From: Pseudomonas faucium
GTDB lineage: Bacteria; Pseudomonadota; Gammaproteobacteria; Pseudomonadales; Pseudomonadaceae
DNA: 64,000 nucleotides
Reading direction: 5' to 3'
Assembly (NCBI RefSeq): GCF_021602585.1
Contig: NZ_BQIP01000009.1
Span: 162,532 to 226,531 of the forward strand
The position numbers were made by a program, and so were the translations under genes. Positions 54,426 to 64,000 of this stretch are shown here, piece after piece. The notes below the pieces were generated by a model that did no database searches, had not been told where the DNA came from, and saw only the letters and a program-made list of their open reading frames with translations. Each line of letters opens with the position of its first letter. Within the stretch, counting starts at the first letter, position 1.

Positions 54426-55793
54426 GTGATCGATGCCCTGAACCACCTGCCGCGCCCCCGCGCCGGCAACGATGCGTTGGCCGAGGCTTTCAGCGACCTC
54501 GCCCCGCCCCTCACCGCCCGCCAGGCTGCCGTGGAAAGCGCCCGTTGCCTGTACTGCTACGACGCCCCCTGCGTGAATGCCTGCCCGAGCGAAATCGACA
54601 TCCCCTCGTTCATCCACCGCATCAGCGACGAGAACCTGCAAGGCGCCGCCGAACGCATTCTCTCGGCCAACATCCTCGGCGGCAGCTGTGCCCGCGTGTG
54701 CCCGACCGAAATCCTTTGCCAGCAAGCCTGCGTGCGCAACAACGCCCAGGAGTGCGCCCCGGTGCTGATCGGCCAGCTGCAGCGCTATGCGCTGGACAAC
54801 GCAGGCTTCACCGAGCACCCGTTCCAGCGCTCCCCCGCCACCGGCAAACGCATTGCCGTGGTCGGCGCAGGCCCGGCCGGGTTGTCCTGCGCCCACCGTT
54901 TGGCCCTGCACGGGCATGACGTGGTGGTGTTCGAGGCCAGTGAAAAGGCCGGTGGCCTCAACGAATACGGCATCGCCCGCTACAAGCTGGTGGATGACTT
55001 CGCCCAGCGCGAAGTGGACTTCCTGCTGGGCATCGGCGGCATCGAAATCCGCCATGGCCAGCGCCTTGGCGCCAACCTGAGCCTTGCCGAGCTGCGTGAG
55101 CAGTACGATTCGGTGTTCCTCGGCCTGGGCCTGAATGCGGTGCGCCAACTGGGCCTTGCCGACGAAGAGGCTGCGGGCATGCTCGCGGCCACCGACTACA
55201 TCCGCGAACTGCGCCAGGCCGATGACCTCACGCAACTGCCACTGGCCGAGCGCTGCCTGGTCATCGGTGCCGGCAACACCGCCATCGACATGGCCGTGCA
55301 GATGAGCCGCCTGGGCGCGCGCGACGTCAACCTGGTGTACCGCCGTGGCCACGCCGACATGGGCGCCACCGGCCACGAGCAGGACATCGCCAAGGCCAAC
55401 CAGGTACGCCTGCACACCTGGGCGCGCCCCGATGCGGTGCTGCTGGACGACCACGGCAAGGTGCGCGGCATGCGCTTCGCCCGCACTGAACTGGCCGACG
55501 GCCGCCTGCGCGACACTGGCGAAACCTTCGAGCTGCCCGCCGACGCCATCTTTAAGGCCATCGGCCAACGCTTCGATGAACAGAGCCTGGGCGACCCCGT
55601 GGCCGCGCAGCTGGCCCGCGACGGCGAGCGCATCCGCGTCGACGCCAGCATGCGCACCAGCCTGCCCGGCGTATACGCCGGCGGCGACTGCACAGCCCTG
55701 GGCCAGGACCTCACCGTACAAGCCGTGCAACATGGCAAGTTGGCCGCCGAAGCCATCCATGCCCAACTCATGCTCAATGTGGAGGCAGCGTAA
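54426..55793 (+). CDS. preT: Dihydropyrimidine dehydrogenase subunit PreT
   Basis: A 455-residue FAD/NAD(P) subunit with an N-terminal GltD-like Fe-S domain (CLYCYDAPCVNACPSEIDIP and GGSCARVCPTEILCQQACV). The FAD motif is VVGAGPAGLSCAHRLALHGHDVVVFE and the NAD motif is LVIGAGNTAIDMAVQMSRLG. It passes electrons from NAD(P)H to PreA. The start is GTG 54426 behind AGAGAGG. Its stop overlaps the preA ATG (TAATG). Confidence 0.93.
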   Translation: MIDALNHLPRPRAGNDALAEAFSDLAPPLTARQAAVESARCLYCYDAPCVNACPSEIDIPSFIHRISDENLQGAAERILSANILGGSCARVCPTEILCQQACVRNNAQECAPVLIGQLQRYALDNAGFTEHPFQRSPATGKRIAVVGAGPAGLSCAHRLALHGHDVVVFEASEKAGGLNEYGIARYKLVDDFAQREVDFLLGIGGIEIRHGQRLGANLSLAELREQYDSVFLGLGLNAVRQLGLADEEAAGMLAATDYIRELRQADDLTQLPLAERCLVIGAGNTAIDMAVQMSRLGARDVNLVYRRGHADMGATGHEQDIAKANQVRLHTWARPDAVLLDDHGKVRGMRFARTELADGRLRDTGETFELPADAIFKAIGQRFDEQSLGDPVAAQLARDGERIRVDASMRTSLPGVYAGGDCTALGQDLTVQAVQHGKLAAEAIHAQLMLNVEAA

Positions 55794-57067
55794 TGGCCGA
55801 CTTGTCCATCGTATTCGCCGGCATCAAGGCGCCGAACCCGTTCTGGCTGGCCTCCGCGCCGCCGACCGACAAAGCCTACAACGTGGTCCGCGCCTTCGAG
55901 GCCGGCTGGGGCGGGGTGGTCTGGAAAACCCTGGGCGAGGACCCGGCGGCGGTCAACGTGTCGTCGCGCTACTCGGCGCACTTTGGCGCCAACCGCCAGG
56001 TGCAAGGCATCAACAACATCGAGCTGATCACCGACCGCTCGCTGGAGATCAACCTGCGCGAAATCACCCAGGTGAAGAAGGACTGGCCCGACCGCGCGCT
56101 GATCGTGTCGCTGATGGTGCCGTGCGTGGAGGAGTCGTGGAAGTTCATCCTGCCGCTGGTGGAAGCCACCGGCGCCGATGGCATCGAGCTCAACTTCGGC
56201 TGCCCCCACGGCATGCCCGAGCGCGGCATGGGCGCAGCCGTGGGCCAGGTGCCGGAGTACGTGGAGATGGTCACTCGCTGGTGCAAGCAGCACTGCAGCC
56301 TGCCGGTGATCGTCAAGCTCACGCCCAACATCACCGACATCCGCCAATCGGCACGCGCCGCCCACCGCGGCGGGGCGGATGCGGTGTCGCTGATCAACAC
56401 CATCAACTCGATCACCAGCGTCGACCTCGACCGCATGGTCGCCCACCCCATCGTCGGCGACCAGAGTACCCACGGTGGCTACTGCGGCTCGGCGGTCAAG
56501 CCCATCGCCCTGAACATGGTCGCCGAAATCGCCCGCGACCCTGAAACCCGTGGCCTGCCGATCTGCGGCATCGGCGGCATCGGCACCTGGCGCGACGCGG
56601 CCGAGTTCATCGCCCTGGGCAGTGGCGCGGTGCAGGTGTGCACGGCGGCGATGCTGCATGGTTTTCGTATCGTCGAGGACATGAAGGACGGCCTGGCGCG
56701 CTGGATGGACCAGCACGGGCACCGCAACCTGGAGGCCTTCCGCGGCCAGGCGGTGGCGCACACCACCGACTGGAAGTACCTGGACATCAACTACAAGTCG
56801 GTGGCGCACATCGACCAGGACGCGTGCATTGGCTGCGGGCGTTGCCACATTGCCTGCGAAGACACCTCGCACCAGGCGATTGCCAGCACCTTGAGGGCGG
56901 ATGGGACCCATGCCTACAGCGTGATCGAGGATGAGTGCGTGGGGTGCAACCTGTGCCAGATCACCTGCCCGGTGGAGGGCTGCATCGAGATGGTCGCGCA
57001 GGAGACTGGCAAGCCTTATTTGAACTGGACGCAGGATCCGCGCAATCCTTACCGTGAGGCGAGCTGA
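55793..57067 (+). CDS. preA: Dihydropyrimidine dehydrogenase subunit PreA
   Basis: A 424-residue FMN and 4Fe-4S protein that reduces uracil and thymine to dihydro forms. The N-terminal barrel resembles dihydroorotate dehydrogenase (IKAPNPFWLASAPPTDKAYNVVRAF, CGIGGIGTWRDAAEFIALGSGAVQVCT). The C-terminal ferredoxin domain has two clusters, DQDACIGCGRCHIACEDTSHQAI and DECVGCNLCQITCPVEGCIEM. It pairs with PreT; the mammalian enzyme fuses both. Confidence 0.95.
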   Translation: MADLSIVFAGIKAPNPFWLASAPPTDKAYNVVRAFEAGWGGVVWKTLGEDPAAVNVSSRYSAHFGANRQVQGINNIELITDRSLEINLREITQVKKDWPDRALIVSLMVPCVEESWKFILPLVEATGADGIELNFGCPHGMPERGMGAAVGQVPEYVEMVTRWCKQHCSLPVIVKLTPNITDIRQSARAAHRGGADAVSLINTINSITSVDLDRMVAHPIVGDQSTHGGYCGSAVKPIALNMVAEIARDPETRGLPICGIGGIGTWRDAAEFIALGSGAVQVCTAAMLHGFRIVEDMKDGLARWMDQHGHRNLEAFRGQAVAHTTDWKYLDINYKSVAHIDQDACIGCGRCHIACEDTSHQAIASTLRADGTHAYSVIEDECVGCNLCQITCPVEGCIEMVAQETGKPYLNWTQDPRNPYREAS

Positions 57068-57082
57068 GGATTGGCGATAGTT

Positions 57083-57189
57083 GGGGCTGCGTTGCAGCCC
57101 TTTCGCGACACAAGGCCGCTCCTACAAGGGTTTCGCGCTCCCCTGTAGGAGCGGCCTTGTGTCGCGAAAGGGCCGCAACGCGGCCCCAG
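57083..57189. repeat. REP/BIME pair, family 1
   Basis: Inverted family 1 elements with a 16-bp spacer sit between preA and the convergent TetR gene. The right arm ends only about six bases before the TetR stop. Confidence 0.9.
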
Positions 57190-57194
57190 CACTC

Positions 57195-57815
57195 TCAAGG
57201 CTCCAGCCCAATCCCCCGCAGGATCACACTGGTCACCGTCTGCACCGCCCGCTCGAACGCCGGGTCCGACAGCGGCTCGCCGCCATTGAGCACCGTCACC
57301 TGATAACCAAAGTCGGCATAGTGCTGGGTCGATGCCCAGATCATGTACAGCAGCGCCGAAGGCTCCACCGCCAGGATGCGCCCCTCGTCCACCCAACGCC
57401 GAATCTTGTCTTCCTTGAGCTTGGCCCAGGGCACCAGGCTCTCGCCCAGGTTCACGCCCAGCAGCGGCGCGCCATGCAGCATCTCTTCGGCCCAGATCTT
57501 CGAACCCAGCGGACGTGACCGGGAATGGCCCATCTTGGCGCGGATGTAGCTGGTCAGCACCACCCGCGGGTCGTCGAAGTTCTCGAAGCACAGGGCGTCC
57601 TGCTTCCATACATCCAGCAGGTCCTGCAGCACCGCACGGAACAGGTCGTCCTTGGTGTTGAAGTAGTAGTGCAGGTTGGAACGCGGCAGCTCGGCCTGTT
57701 CGGCGATATCGCCCATGGAAGTGGCACCGAAACCCTTCTCGGCGAACACCTTTTCGGCGGCCTGCAGAATCTTTTCTACATTGCGCCGACGAATCTCGAT
57801 CTTGTGGTTGGCCAT
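57195..57815 (-). CDS. RutR-like TetR regulator of pyrimidine catabolism
   Basis: A 206-residue TetR repressor. The HTH region reads ILQAAEKVFAEKGFGATSMGDIAEQAELPRSNLHYYFNTKDDLFRAVL, and the C-terminal domain is of the RutR/YcdC type. E. coli RutR binds uracil or thymine and controls pyrimidine genes, so a similar effector is likely. It is convergent with preA and starts at ATG 57815; the longer in-frame form is unlikely. It faces the HU gene. Confidence 0.8.
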   Translation of the reverse strand: MANHKIEIRRRNVEKILQAAEKVFAEKGFGATSMGDIAEQAELPRSNLHYYFNTKDDLFRAVLQDLLDVWKQDALCFENFDDPRVVLTSYIRAKMGHSRSRPLGSKIWAEEMLHGAPLLGVNLGESLVPWAKLKEDKIRRWVDEGRILAVEPSALLYMIWASTQHYADFGYQVTVLNGGEPLSDPAFERAVQTVTSVILRGIGLEP

Positions 57816-57985
57816 GGCCTGTCCAAAACGCCTGAAACCCGTCAAGGCTAACAGTTTTACAGCACCGCAGACCTGATATTTTTGCCAGTTGCGCGCCTTG
57901 TCGGGCAGCCCCGAAACTCGGTGTACCGCGCCCGCCTGCAAGCAGGCCGGCGCGGCCTTGAAGACCTCATTGACAGGATGACCCG

Positions 57986-58258
57986 ATGAACAAGAAACAA
58001 CTGATCGATGACATCGCCAAGCGGGCCGAGTTGAGCAAGGCTGACGCAGGGTTGGTGTTGAAAGCGTTCCTTGATGCAATCACCGCAACCATGATCAAAG
58101 GCCACGACGTCTCGTTGGTAGGCTTTGGCAATTTCGGCGTGACTGCCGTGCCCAAGCGGGTTGGGCGCAACCCTCGCACCCTTGCAGAAATCACCATCAA
58201 CGCGCACAAGAAAATCACCTTCAAACCCGGCAAGAATCTGAAAGATGCCGTGAACTGA
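57986..58258 (+). CDS. HU-family nucleoid protein, divergent paralogue
   Basis: A 90-residue HU/IHF-fold protein. The N-terminal helices (MNKKQLIDDIAKRAELSKADAGLVLKAFLDAITATM) and SLVGFGNFGV are standard. The DNA-binding arm reads RVGRNPRTLAEITINAHKKITFKPGKNLKDAVN; most HU proteins have RTGEEI where this has RTLAEI. Pseudomonads carry several HU genes (HupA, HupB, HupN); this may be HupN, but I cannot be sure. It is divergent from the TetR gene by 170 bp. Confidence 0.9.
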   Translation: MNKKQLIDDIAKRAELSKADAGLVLKAFLDAITATMIKGHDVSLVGFGNFGVTAVPKRVGRNPRTLAEITINAHKKITFKPGKNLKDAVN

Positions 58259-58262
58259 GCCT

Positions 58263-60059
58263 TCACCCACTGCTCGCCCGATCCCGCGCCGGGCACTGCG
58301 CCCGGTGCAGGTTCAGCGCCGTGTTGATGATGCCGATATGGCTGAACGCCTGGGGGTAGTTACCCAGCATGCGCCGCCCGGCCGGGTCGTACTGCTCGGC
58401 CAGCAGGCCCAGGTCGTTGCACAGCCCGGTCAGCTTCTCGTACAGCGCCTGCGCCTGCTGCTGGCGCCCGAGCAGCACATAGACATCGGCCAACCAGAAC
58501 GAGCACACCAGGAACGTGCCCTCCCCTGGCGTCAGCCCATCGCTGCAACTGTCGCTGTCATAGCGCAGCAGCAGGCCATTTTTCAGCAACCGCTGTTCGA
58601 TCTGCTCCAGGGTGCGCAGAAAGCGCGGGTCGGTTGCCGGCAGAAAACCGGTCAGGGCAATCTGCAGCAGGCTGGCATCCAGTTCGCTCGAGCCATAGGC
58701 CTGAACGAAGAACGCGCCGCTGGCATCGAGCCCCTGGGCGCAGACTTCGCGGTGGATTTGATCGGCCACCTGGCGGTAATGATGGCCGCGCTCGCGGTCT
58801 TCCTCGGTGGTATCGGCCAGCCCCGCCGCGCGGTCGAAGGCGACCCAGGCCATGACCTTGGAATGCACGAAGTGCTGGCGGCCGCCGCGCACTTCCCACA
58901 CACCTTCGTCCGGCTCGCGCCAGATGCTTTCCACATAGGGCAGGATCAACCGGGCGATCGCGGCGCTGCGCGGCAGGCGAGGCAGGCCGCCCTTGATCGC
59001 CTGGGTCATGGCGTCGGCCAGCTCGCCGTAGATATCCAGCTGGCGCTGTTCGGAGGCGGCATTGCCGACCCGCACCGGTTGCGAGTGCTCGTAGCCGGCC
59101 AGCCACGGCAGGGTGTATTCCTGCAGGTCGCGTTCACCGGCCAGGCCGTACATGATCTGCATCTGCTCGGGGTTGCCGGCCACCGAGCGCAACAGCCATT
59201 CGCGCCATGCCTGGGCTTCGTCGAAGTAGCCAAGGTTCATGAAGGCCAGCAGGGTCATGGTGGCGTCGCGCAGCCAGCAGAAGCGGTAGTCCCAGTTGCG
59301 CTCGCCGCCCACGCGCTCGGGCAGCGAGGTGGTGACGGCGGCGACGATGCCGCCGGTGGGGGCGTAGGTCATGGCCTTGAGGGTCAGCAGCGAACGCCGC
59401 ACCAGGGCGGTGTAAGGGCCGACATCCGGGCAACGGGCGGCGAACGCCTGCCAGTGCTCGAGGGTGTGCGCCAGGGCCTGGTCGATGTCGCAGTCCGGCT
59501 GCACCGGCAAATGCGAGGGCTGGTGGCGCAGGCTGAACACGTGGCGTTCGCCTGCACCGACGCGAAAGCGCGCAACCGTATGGTGGTCACGGGCGTGCGA
59601 GGGCACGCTGCTGCACAGGATCAGGCGGTCGGGGCCGGCCACGGCGCTGAGGGTCAGGGGGTCGAGTTTTTCTACCCAGGGCACGCTGCGCCCGTAATCG
59701 AAGCGCATCACCAGGTCCATTTCGAAGCTCGTTTCACCCGAAAGGCCTTCGACGATGCGTACCACCGAGTTGACCTCGTCCAGCGGCATGAAATCGAGCA
59801 CGCGGGCGCGGCCACTGGCAGTGACCCAGGTGGTTTCCAGTACCAGGGTGTCGTTCAGGTAGGTGCGGCTGCTGTGTTCCACCGGGTCGGTCGGGGCCAG
59901 GCGCCAGCGGCCGTTTTCTTCGTTGCCCAGCAGCGCGGCGAACACCGCGGGGGCGTCGAAGCGCGGCAGGCACAGCCAGTCCAGGGAGCCGTCGCGGCTG
60001 ACCAGGGCGGCGCTGCGGCAGTTGCCTAGCAGGGCGTAGTCTTCGATGTGGGCGGGCAT
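58263..60059 (-). CDS. Glycoside hydrolase family 15 (glucoamylase/trehalase-like)
   Basis: A 598-residue GH15 protein with an N-terminal beta domain and a C-terminal (alpha/alpha)6 barrel. The signature GGERNWDYRFCWLRDATMTLLAFMNLGY is present; probable catalytic acids are Glu in EPDEGVWEVRGG and Glu in LGLLAEQYDPAGRRMLGNYPQAFSH. There is no signal peptide, so it is cytosolic and may act on trehalose or short maltooligosaccharides. It is downstream of zwf on the same strand, separated by a REP pair. Confidence 0.85.
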   Translation of the reverse strand: MPAHIEDYALLGNCRSAALVSRDGSLDWLCLPRFDAPAVFAALLGNEENGRWRLAPTDPVEHSSRTYLNDTLVLETTWVTASGRARVLDFMPLDEVNSVVRIVEGLSGETSFEMDLVMRFDYGRSVPWVEKLDPLTLSAVAGPDRLILCSSVPSHARDHHTVARFRVGAGERHVFSLRHQPSHLPVQPDCDIDQALAHTLEHWQAFAARCPDVGPYTALVRRSLLTLKAMTYAPTGGIVAAVTTSLPERVGGERNWDYRFCWLRDATMTLLAFMNLGYFDEAQAWREWLLRSVAGNPEQMQIMYGLAGERDLQEYTLPWLAGYEHSQPVRVGNAASEQRQLDIYGELADAMTQAIKGGLPRLPRSAAIARLILPYVESIWREPDEGVWEVRGGRQHFVHSKVMAWVAFDRAAGLADTTEEDRERGHHYRQVADQIHREVCAQGLDASGAFFVQAYGSSELDASLLQIALTGFLPATDPRFLRTLEQIEQRLLKNGLLLRYDSDSCSDGLTPGEGTFLVCSFWLADVYVLLGRQQQAQALYEKLTGLCNDLGLLAEQYDPAGRRMLGNYPQAFSHIGIINTALNLHRAQCPARDRASSG

Positions 60060-60082
60060 TGCTACTCCTTATAGGTTTGCCT

Positions 60083-60168
60083 GTACCGGCCTCATCGCCG
60101 GCAAGCCGGCTCCCACAGGTACACACAGGCCTGTGGGAGCCGGCTTGCCGGCGATAGGGCCGGTACAG
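60083..60168. repeat. REP/BIME pair, family 2, extended
   Basis: Inverted family 2 elements between zwf and the GH15 gene. The outer arms extend the pairing with CTGTACCGGCC and GGCCGGTACAG, making this the longest near-perfect palindrome of the family here. Confidence 0.92.
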
Positions 60169-61670
<1,502 letters not shown>

Positions 61671-61674
<4 letters not shown>

Positions 61675-62654
61675 GCGTCTTTCTTCTCGACGTGGCCACC
61701 GAAGCCCAGGCGCATGGCGGAGAGGATCTTGTCGCCATAGGTGCCCTGCTGCTGGCGCGAGCGAAAGCGGGCGAACAGCGCGCTGGACAGCACCGGCACC
61801 GGCACCGCCTGCTCGACGGCGGCGTCGATGGTCCAGCGGCCTTCGCCACTGTCGGACACCGAACCGCTGAACTGGGCCAGCTGCGGGTCGGCCACCAGGG
61901 CATCGGCGGTCAGGTCGAGCAGCCAGGAGGTGACCACGCTGCCGCGGCGCCACACCTCGGCGATCTCGGCCACGTTCAGGTCGAAGCGTTGGTCTTCGGG
62001 CAGTTCCGTGCCGCCTTTGCTGCGCAGCAGGTCGAAGCCTTCGGCGTAGGCCTGCATCAGCCCGTACTCGATGCCGTTGTGCACCATCTTCACGTAGTGC
62101 CCGGCGCCTGGCGGGCCGGCATGGATGTAGCCATGCTCGGCGCGCTGGTGCTCACCCTCGCGGCCATGGGTGCGCGGTATATCGCCAACGCCTGGGGCCA
62201 GCGCCTTGAACAGCGGCTCCAGGCGTTCGAACACGTCCTGCTCACCGCCGATCATCATGCAGTAGCCGCGCTCCAGGCCCCAGACCCCGCCCGAGGTGCC
62301 AACGTCCAGGTAGTGCAGGCCGCGCTTGGCCAGCTCGCTGGCGCGGCGCATGTCGTCCTTGTAGAAGGTGTTGCCGCCATCGATGATCGCATCGCCCGGC
62401 TCCAGCAGCTCGGCCAGTTGCGCGATGGTCTGCTCGGTGGGCTCGCCCGCCGGCAGCATTACCCACACCGCCCGCGGCGCCTTGAGCTTTTGCACCAGCG
62501 CACCGAGATCGTGGGCACCCTGGGCGCCCTCGCCTTCCAGGGCGACGATAGCCTCACGGTTGCGGTCGTTGACCACCGTGCGGTGTCCGGCGCGCATCAG
62601 GCGCCTTGCGATATTGCCGCCCATGCGGCCCAGCCCGACGATTCCCAGTTGCAT
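61671..62654 (-). CDS. gnd: 6-phosphogluconate dehydrogenase, short NAD-type
   Basis: A 327-residue decarboxylating dehydrogenase of the short class (YqeC/GndA-like) rather than the 470-residue class. The Rossmann motif is [17 protein letters not shown], and the catalytic Lys is in [23 protein letters not shown]. It oxidises 6-phosphogluconate to ribulose 5-phosphate. The start is ATG 62654 behind GGGGAG. It is the first gene of gnd-zwf, with the promoter in the 203-bp gap upstream. Confidence 0.93.
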
Positions 62655-62857
62655 GAGCCGATGCTCCCCTTCGAAAATGAATGACAATGCAGTTCAGCTT
62701 CACAGATTAGTCCAGCACGCGCCCCAAGGGTTCAGCGACGAACGGCGCGACAACTTCAAACAAAAAAGTTCCCATCGGCTGCGAAAGAATTCAGAATGCG
62801 CGCCGCGTGAAGCGTCTACGCTTTAAATGTCACCAGCCAGAACCGCGAGGTGTACTC

Positions 62858-63025
62858 ATGGGTACCTTGATGCCAGCCACTCCAACCCAGACCCTCTATG
62901 TCTCCGTGCGCCGCGATGAGCTGCGCAAGTTGAAGGACGAACGCGAGCAGCTGCGCCAGCAGGTCGCTCAATTGCACATGCTGCTGGAGCAGGCACGTTC
63001 CGGCGACAAATCCGTCAGCCTCTGA
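62858..63025 (+). CDS. Small coiled-coil protein of unknown function
   Basis: A 55-residue protein, MGTLMPATPTQTLYVSVRRDELRKLKDEREQLRQQVAQLHMLLEQARSGDKSVSL. Residues about 18-45 form a heptad-like charged helix, consistent with dimerisation. The start follows CGAGG. I recognise no family. It is divergent from gnd and followed by a hairpin. Confidence 0.6.
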   Translation: MGTLMPATPTQTLYVSVRRDELRKLKDEREQLRQQVAQLHMLLEQARSGDKSVSL

Positions 63026-63037
63026 CCCTCTCCTGGC

Positions 63038-63059
63038 GTGGGAGCTTCCCCGCTCCCAC
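63038..63059. repeat. Hairpin after the small coiled-coil gene
   Basis: GTGGGAGC pairs with GCTCCCAC around a six-base loop, 13 bp after the stop. It lacks a T-run, so it is only a possible terminator. It resembles the outer arm of family 2 REP elements, but the core is absent. Confidence 0.55.
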
Positions 63060-63177
63060 CCTGCGCTGCGCAAAAGCAGTGCTAGCCAAACGATTTTTCC
63101 GATAGTTGCGCCACGTCGCGCTTTCTACAGTAGCTGCCGTCGCGGGCCCAGCCAGGAGCCCCGCCAACGGAGCTAGC

Positions 63178-63627
63178 ATGAACATCGCCAAACACTGCCT
63201 GTCGATAGCCCTCGCCTCCCTGCCCTTGCACGCTGCAGCCCAGAGCTGCGAAACCGTCACCGAACAGCAAGCCCTGGCCTTGTTCGAAACCTGGAACGAC
63301 AGCCTCAAGAGCGGCGACCCCAAGCAGGTCGCGCAGCGCTACCAGCACGATGCGCTGTTGCTGCCCACGGTGTCCAAGCATCCACGCCTGAGCCAGCAGG
63401 AACGCCTCGACTACTTCGAGCACTTCCTCGCCGAACAGCCCAGCGGCAAGCTCGACAGCCACCACTTTCAAGCCGCCTGCAACACGGCAACCCTCGCCGG
63501 CCTCTATACCTTCGATTTCGCCGCCACGGGCAAGCAGGTGGCTGCACGCTACAGCTTCACGTACGCCTGGGATGGCCAGCAATGGCTGATCAGCCATCAC
63601 CACTCTTCGCTGCTGCCTTCGACCTGA
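63178..63627 (+). CDS. Exported SnoaL/NTF2-like (DUF4440/SgcJ-type) protein
   Basis: A 149-residue protein with a signal peptide (MNIAKHCLSIALASLPLHAAA, cleavage before QSCET). The mature domain (ETWNDSLKSGDPKQVAQRYQHDALLLPT, TYAWDGQQWLISHHHSSLLP) fits the cone-shaped SnoaL/NTF2-like fold of the SgcJ/EcaC group. Two cysteines (about 24 and 101) could form a disulfide. Its enzymatic activity, if any, is unknown. It is probably periplasmic. Confidence 0.75.
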   Translation: MNIAKHCLSIALASLPLHAAAQSCETVTEQQALALFETWNDSLKSGDPKQVAQRYQHDALLLPTVSKHPRLSQQERLDYFEHFLAEQPSGKLDSHHFQAACNTATLAGLYTFDFAATGKQVAARYSFTYAWDGQQWLISHHHSSLLPST

Positions 63628-63964
63628 ACATGGCGCGGGGCGCAATGCCCCGCTTCAGGGCAAACCTGGCCCTTGCTCGCTGCAAAATGAAGCACGCCCA
63701 CCCCACTCACCTGCCCCTTTTCTACCCCGCCTCGGCACCCCCTGCGCACGCCAACGTTTGCGTCTAGCCCGCGTCATAACGAAAGTGACCAGTGGGTCAC
63801 CTTTTTAGCTCCAGCTCTCCTACACTCAGTTTCCGGCCCGCCATTTGCTCAGGGAAGAAGCGACGGAAAAAAGTCGAACTTTTGCAAACGGTGGCGGGTC
63901 AGCAACATAAGTAGGCCATGGCAAAGGGGCACACCTCGCCCAAGACCACCCACCCCCACCCCAG
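63628..63964. other. Intergenic tail before the contig end
   Basis: No gene can be supported. It contains a hairpin GTGACC-AGTG-GGTCAC at 63785-63800 followed by CTTTTT, which could terminate the upstream gene or serve as an operator. Beyond that the sequence resembles a promoter-leader region with a purine-rich ATAAGTAGGCC near 63909-63919. Confidence 0.45.
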
Positions 63965-64000
63965 CTCTTATACACATCTCCGCGCCCACGAGACATCTCA
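63965..64000 (+). other. Residual Illumina Nextera adapter at the contig end
   Basis: From 63965 the sequence matches the Nextera transposase read-through adapter: CTCTTATACACATCT (mosaic end) then CCG-GCCCACGAGAC with one mismatch (C for A at 63983). The following ATCTCA at 63995-64000 could be the first bases of an i7 index; as I recall, ATCTCAGG is one of the standard ones. This is not bacterial DNA. Confidence 0.93.

Noticed and set aside
63876-63903. Possible AlgU (sigma-E) promoter, GAACTT with a GTCAG 16 bp downstream
   Set aside because: The -10 element does not match TCTGA well, and the downstream gene is absent, so it cannot be supported.

Overview
The window is GC-rich, densely coded chromosomal DNA from a fluorescent pseudomonad, almost certainly of the Pseudomonas putida group. 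Gene order supports this: cysG-serS-crcB-rarA-lolA-ftsK, aat-bpt-infA-clpA-clpS-cspD, the divergent isocitrate dehydrogenase pair, and nudJ-mnmA-hflD-purB all follow the Pseudomonas core order. Twelve intergenic inverted-repeat pairs (REP/BIME-like) of two sequence families are scattered through it. There is no prophage, insertion sequence, CRISPR array or rRNA operon. The last 36 bases look like leftover Illumina Nextera adapter, so the window probably ends at a draft contig end.

Layout. (1) 1-4431: a guanidinobutyrase operon (gbuA, an aldehyde dehydrogenase broken by an in-frame TAG, a 61-residue membrane protein, an NCS1 permease running off the edge) with a divergent LysR regulator. (2) 4447-5841: a degenerate LytM lipoprotein and two small unknown proteins. 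(3) 5931-10852: tRNA-Ser(UGA), yccA, a xanthine permease, and tusDCB-tusE overlapping a ybiB-like gene. (4) 10945-19583: a glutathionyl-hydroquinone reductase, then the leftward run ftsK-lolA-rarA-crcB-serS-cysG. (5) 19939-25016: a compact N-degron proteolysis locus (Aat, Bpt, ClpA, ClpS) with infA and cspD. (6) 25084-29032: NADP-dependent Icd and the unrelated monomeric Idh, divergent. The idh leader carries a structured RNA that fits the icd-II motif. (7) 29246-36916: nudJ, mnmA, hflD, purB, the uL16 hydroxylase roxA, a GNAT protein and topB. (8) 37023-41634: a guanidine/polyamine-type island with an orphan periplasmic binding protein, an AguA paralogue with altered pocket motifs, a GcvA-like LysR and a PuuB-like oxidase. 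(9) 41850-49294: housekeeping and accessory genes (hydrolase, TSUP permease, nudC, dienoyl-CoA isomerase, nhaB, a RibD-like reductase, lipocalin, RNase Z). (10) 49319-57815: a complete reductive pyrimidine catabolic cluster with its NCS1 permease and a RutR-like repressor. (11) 57986-63627: an HU paralogue, a GH15 glucoamylase-like enzyme, the overlapping gnd-zwf pair, and two small unknowns.

How the genes work together. PreTA, dihydropyrimidinase and the M20 amidohydrolase form a full uracil/thymine-to-beta-amino-acid route. TusBCDE feeds sulfur to MnmA, which lies about 20 kb away in the same window. Aat and Bpt create N-degrons that ClpS-ClpA deliver to ClpP (ClpP is not in the window). 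Gnd and Zwf are translationally coupled in the oxidative pentose phosphate branch. The strongest leads for new biology are the AguA-like protein with its orphan binding protein, the pseudoknot-capable idh leader RNA, the small protein overlapping the NCS1 permease, and a REP element that is a hybrid of the two repeat families.
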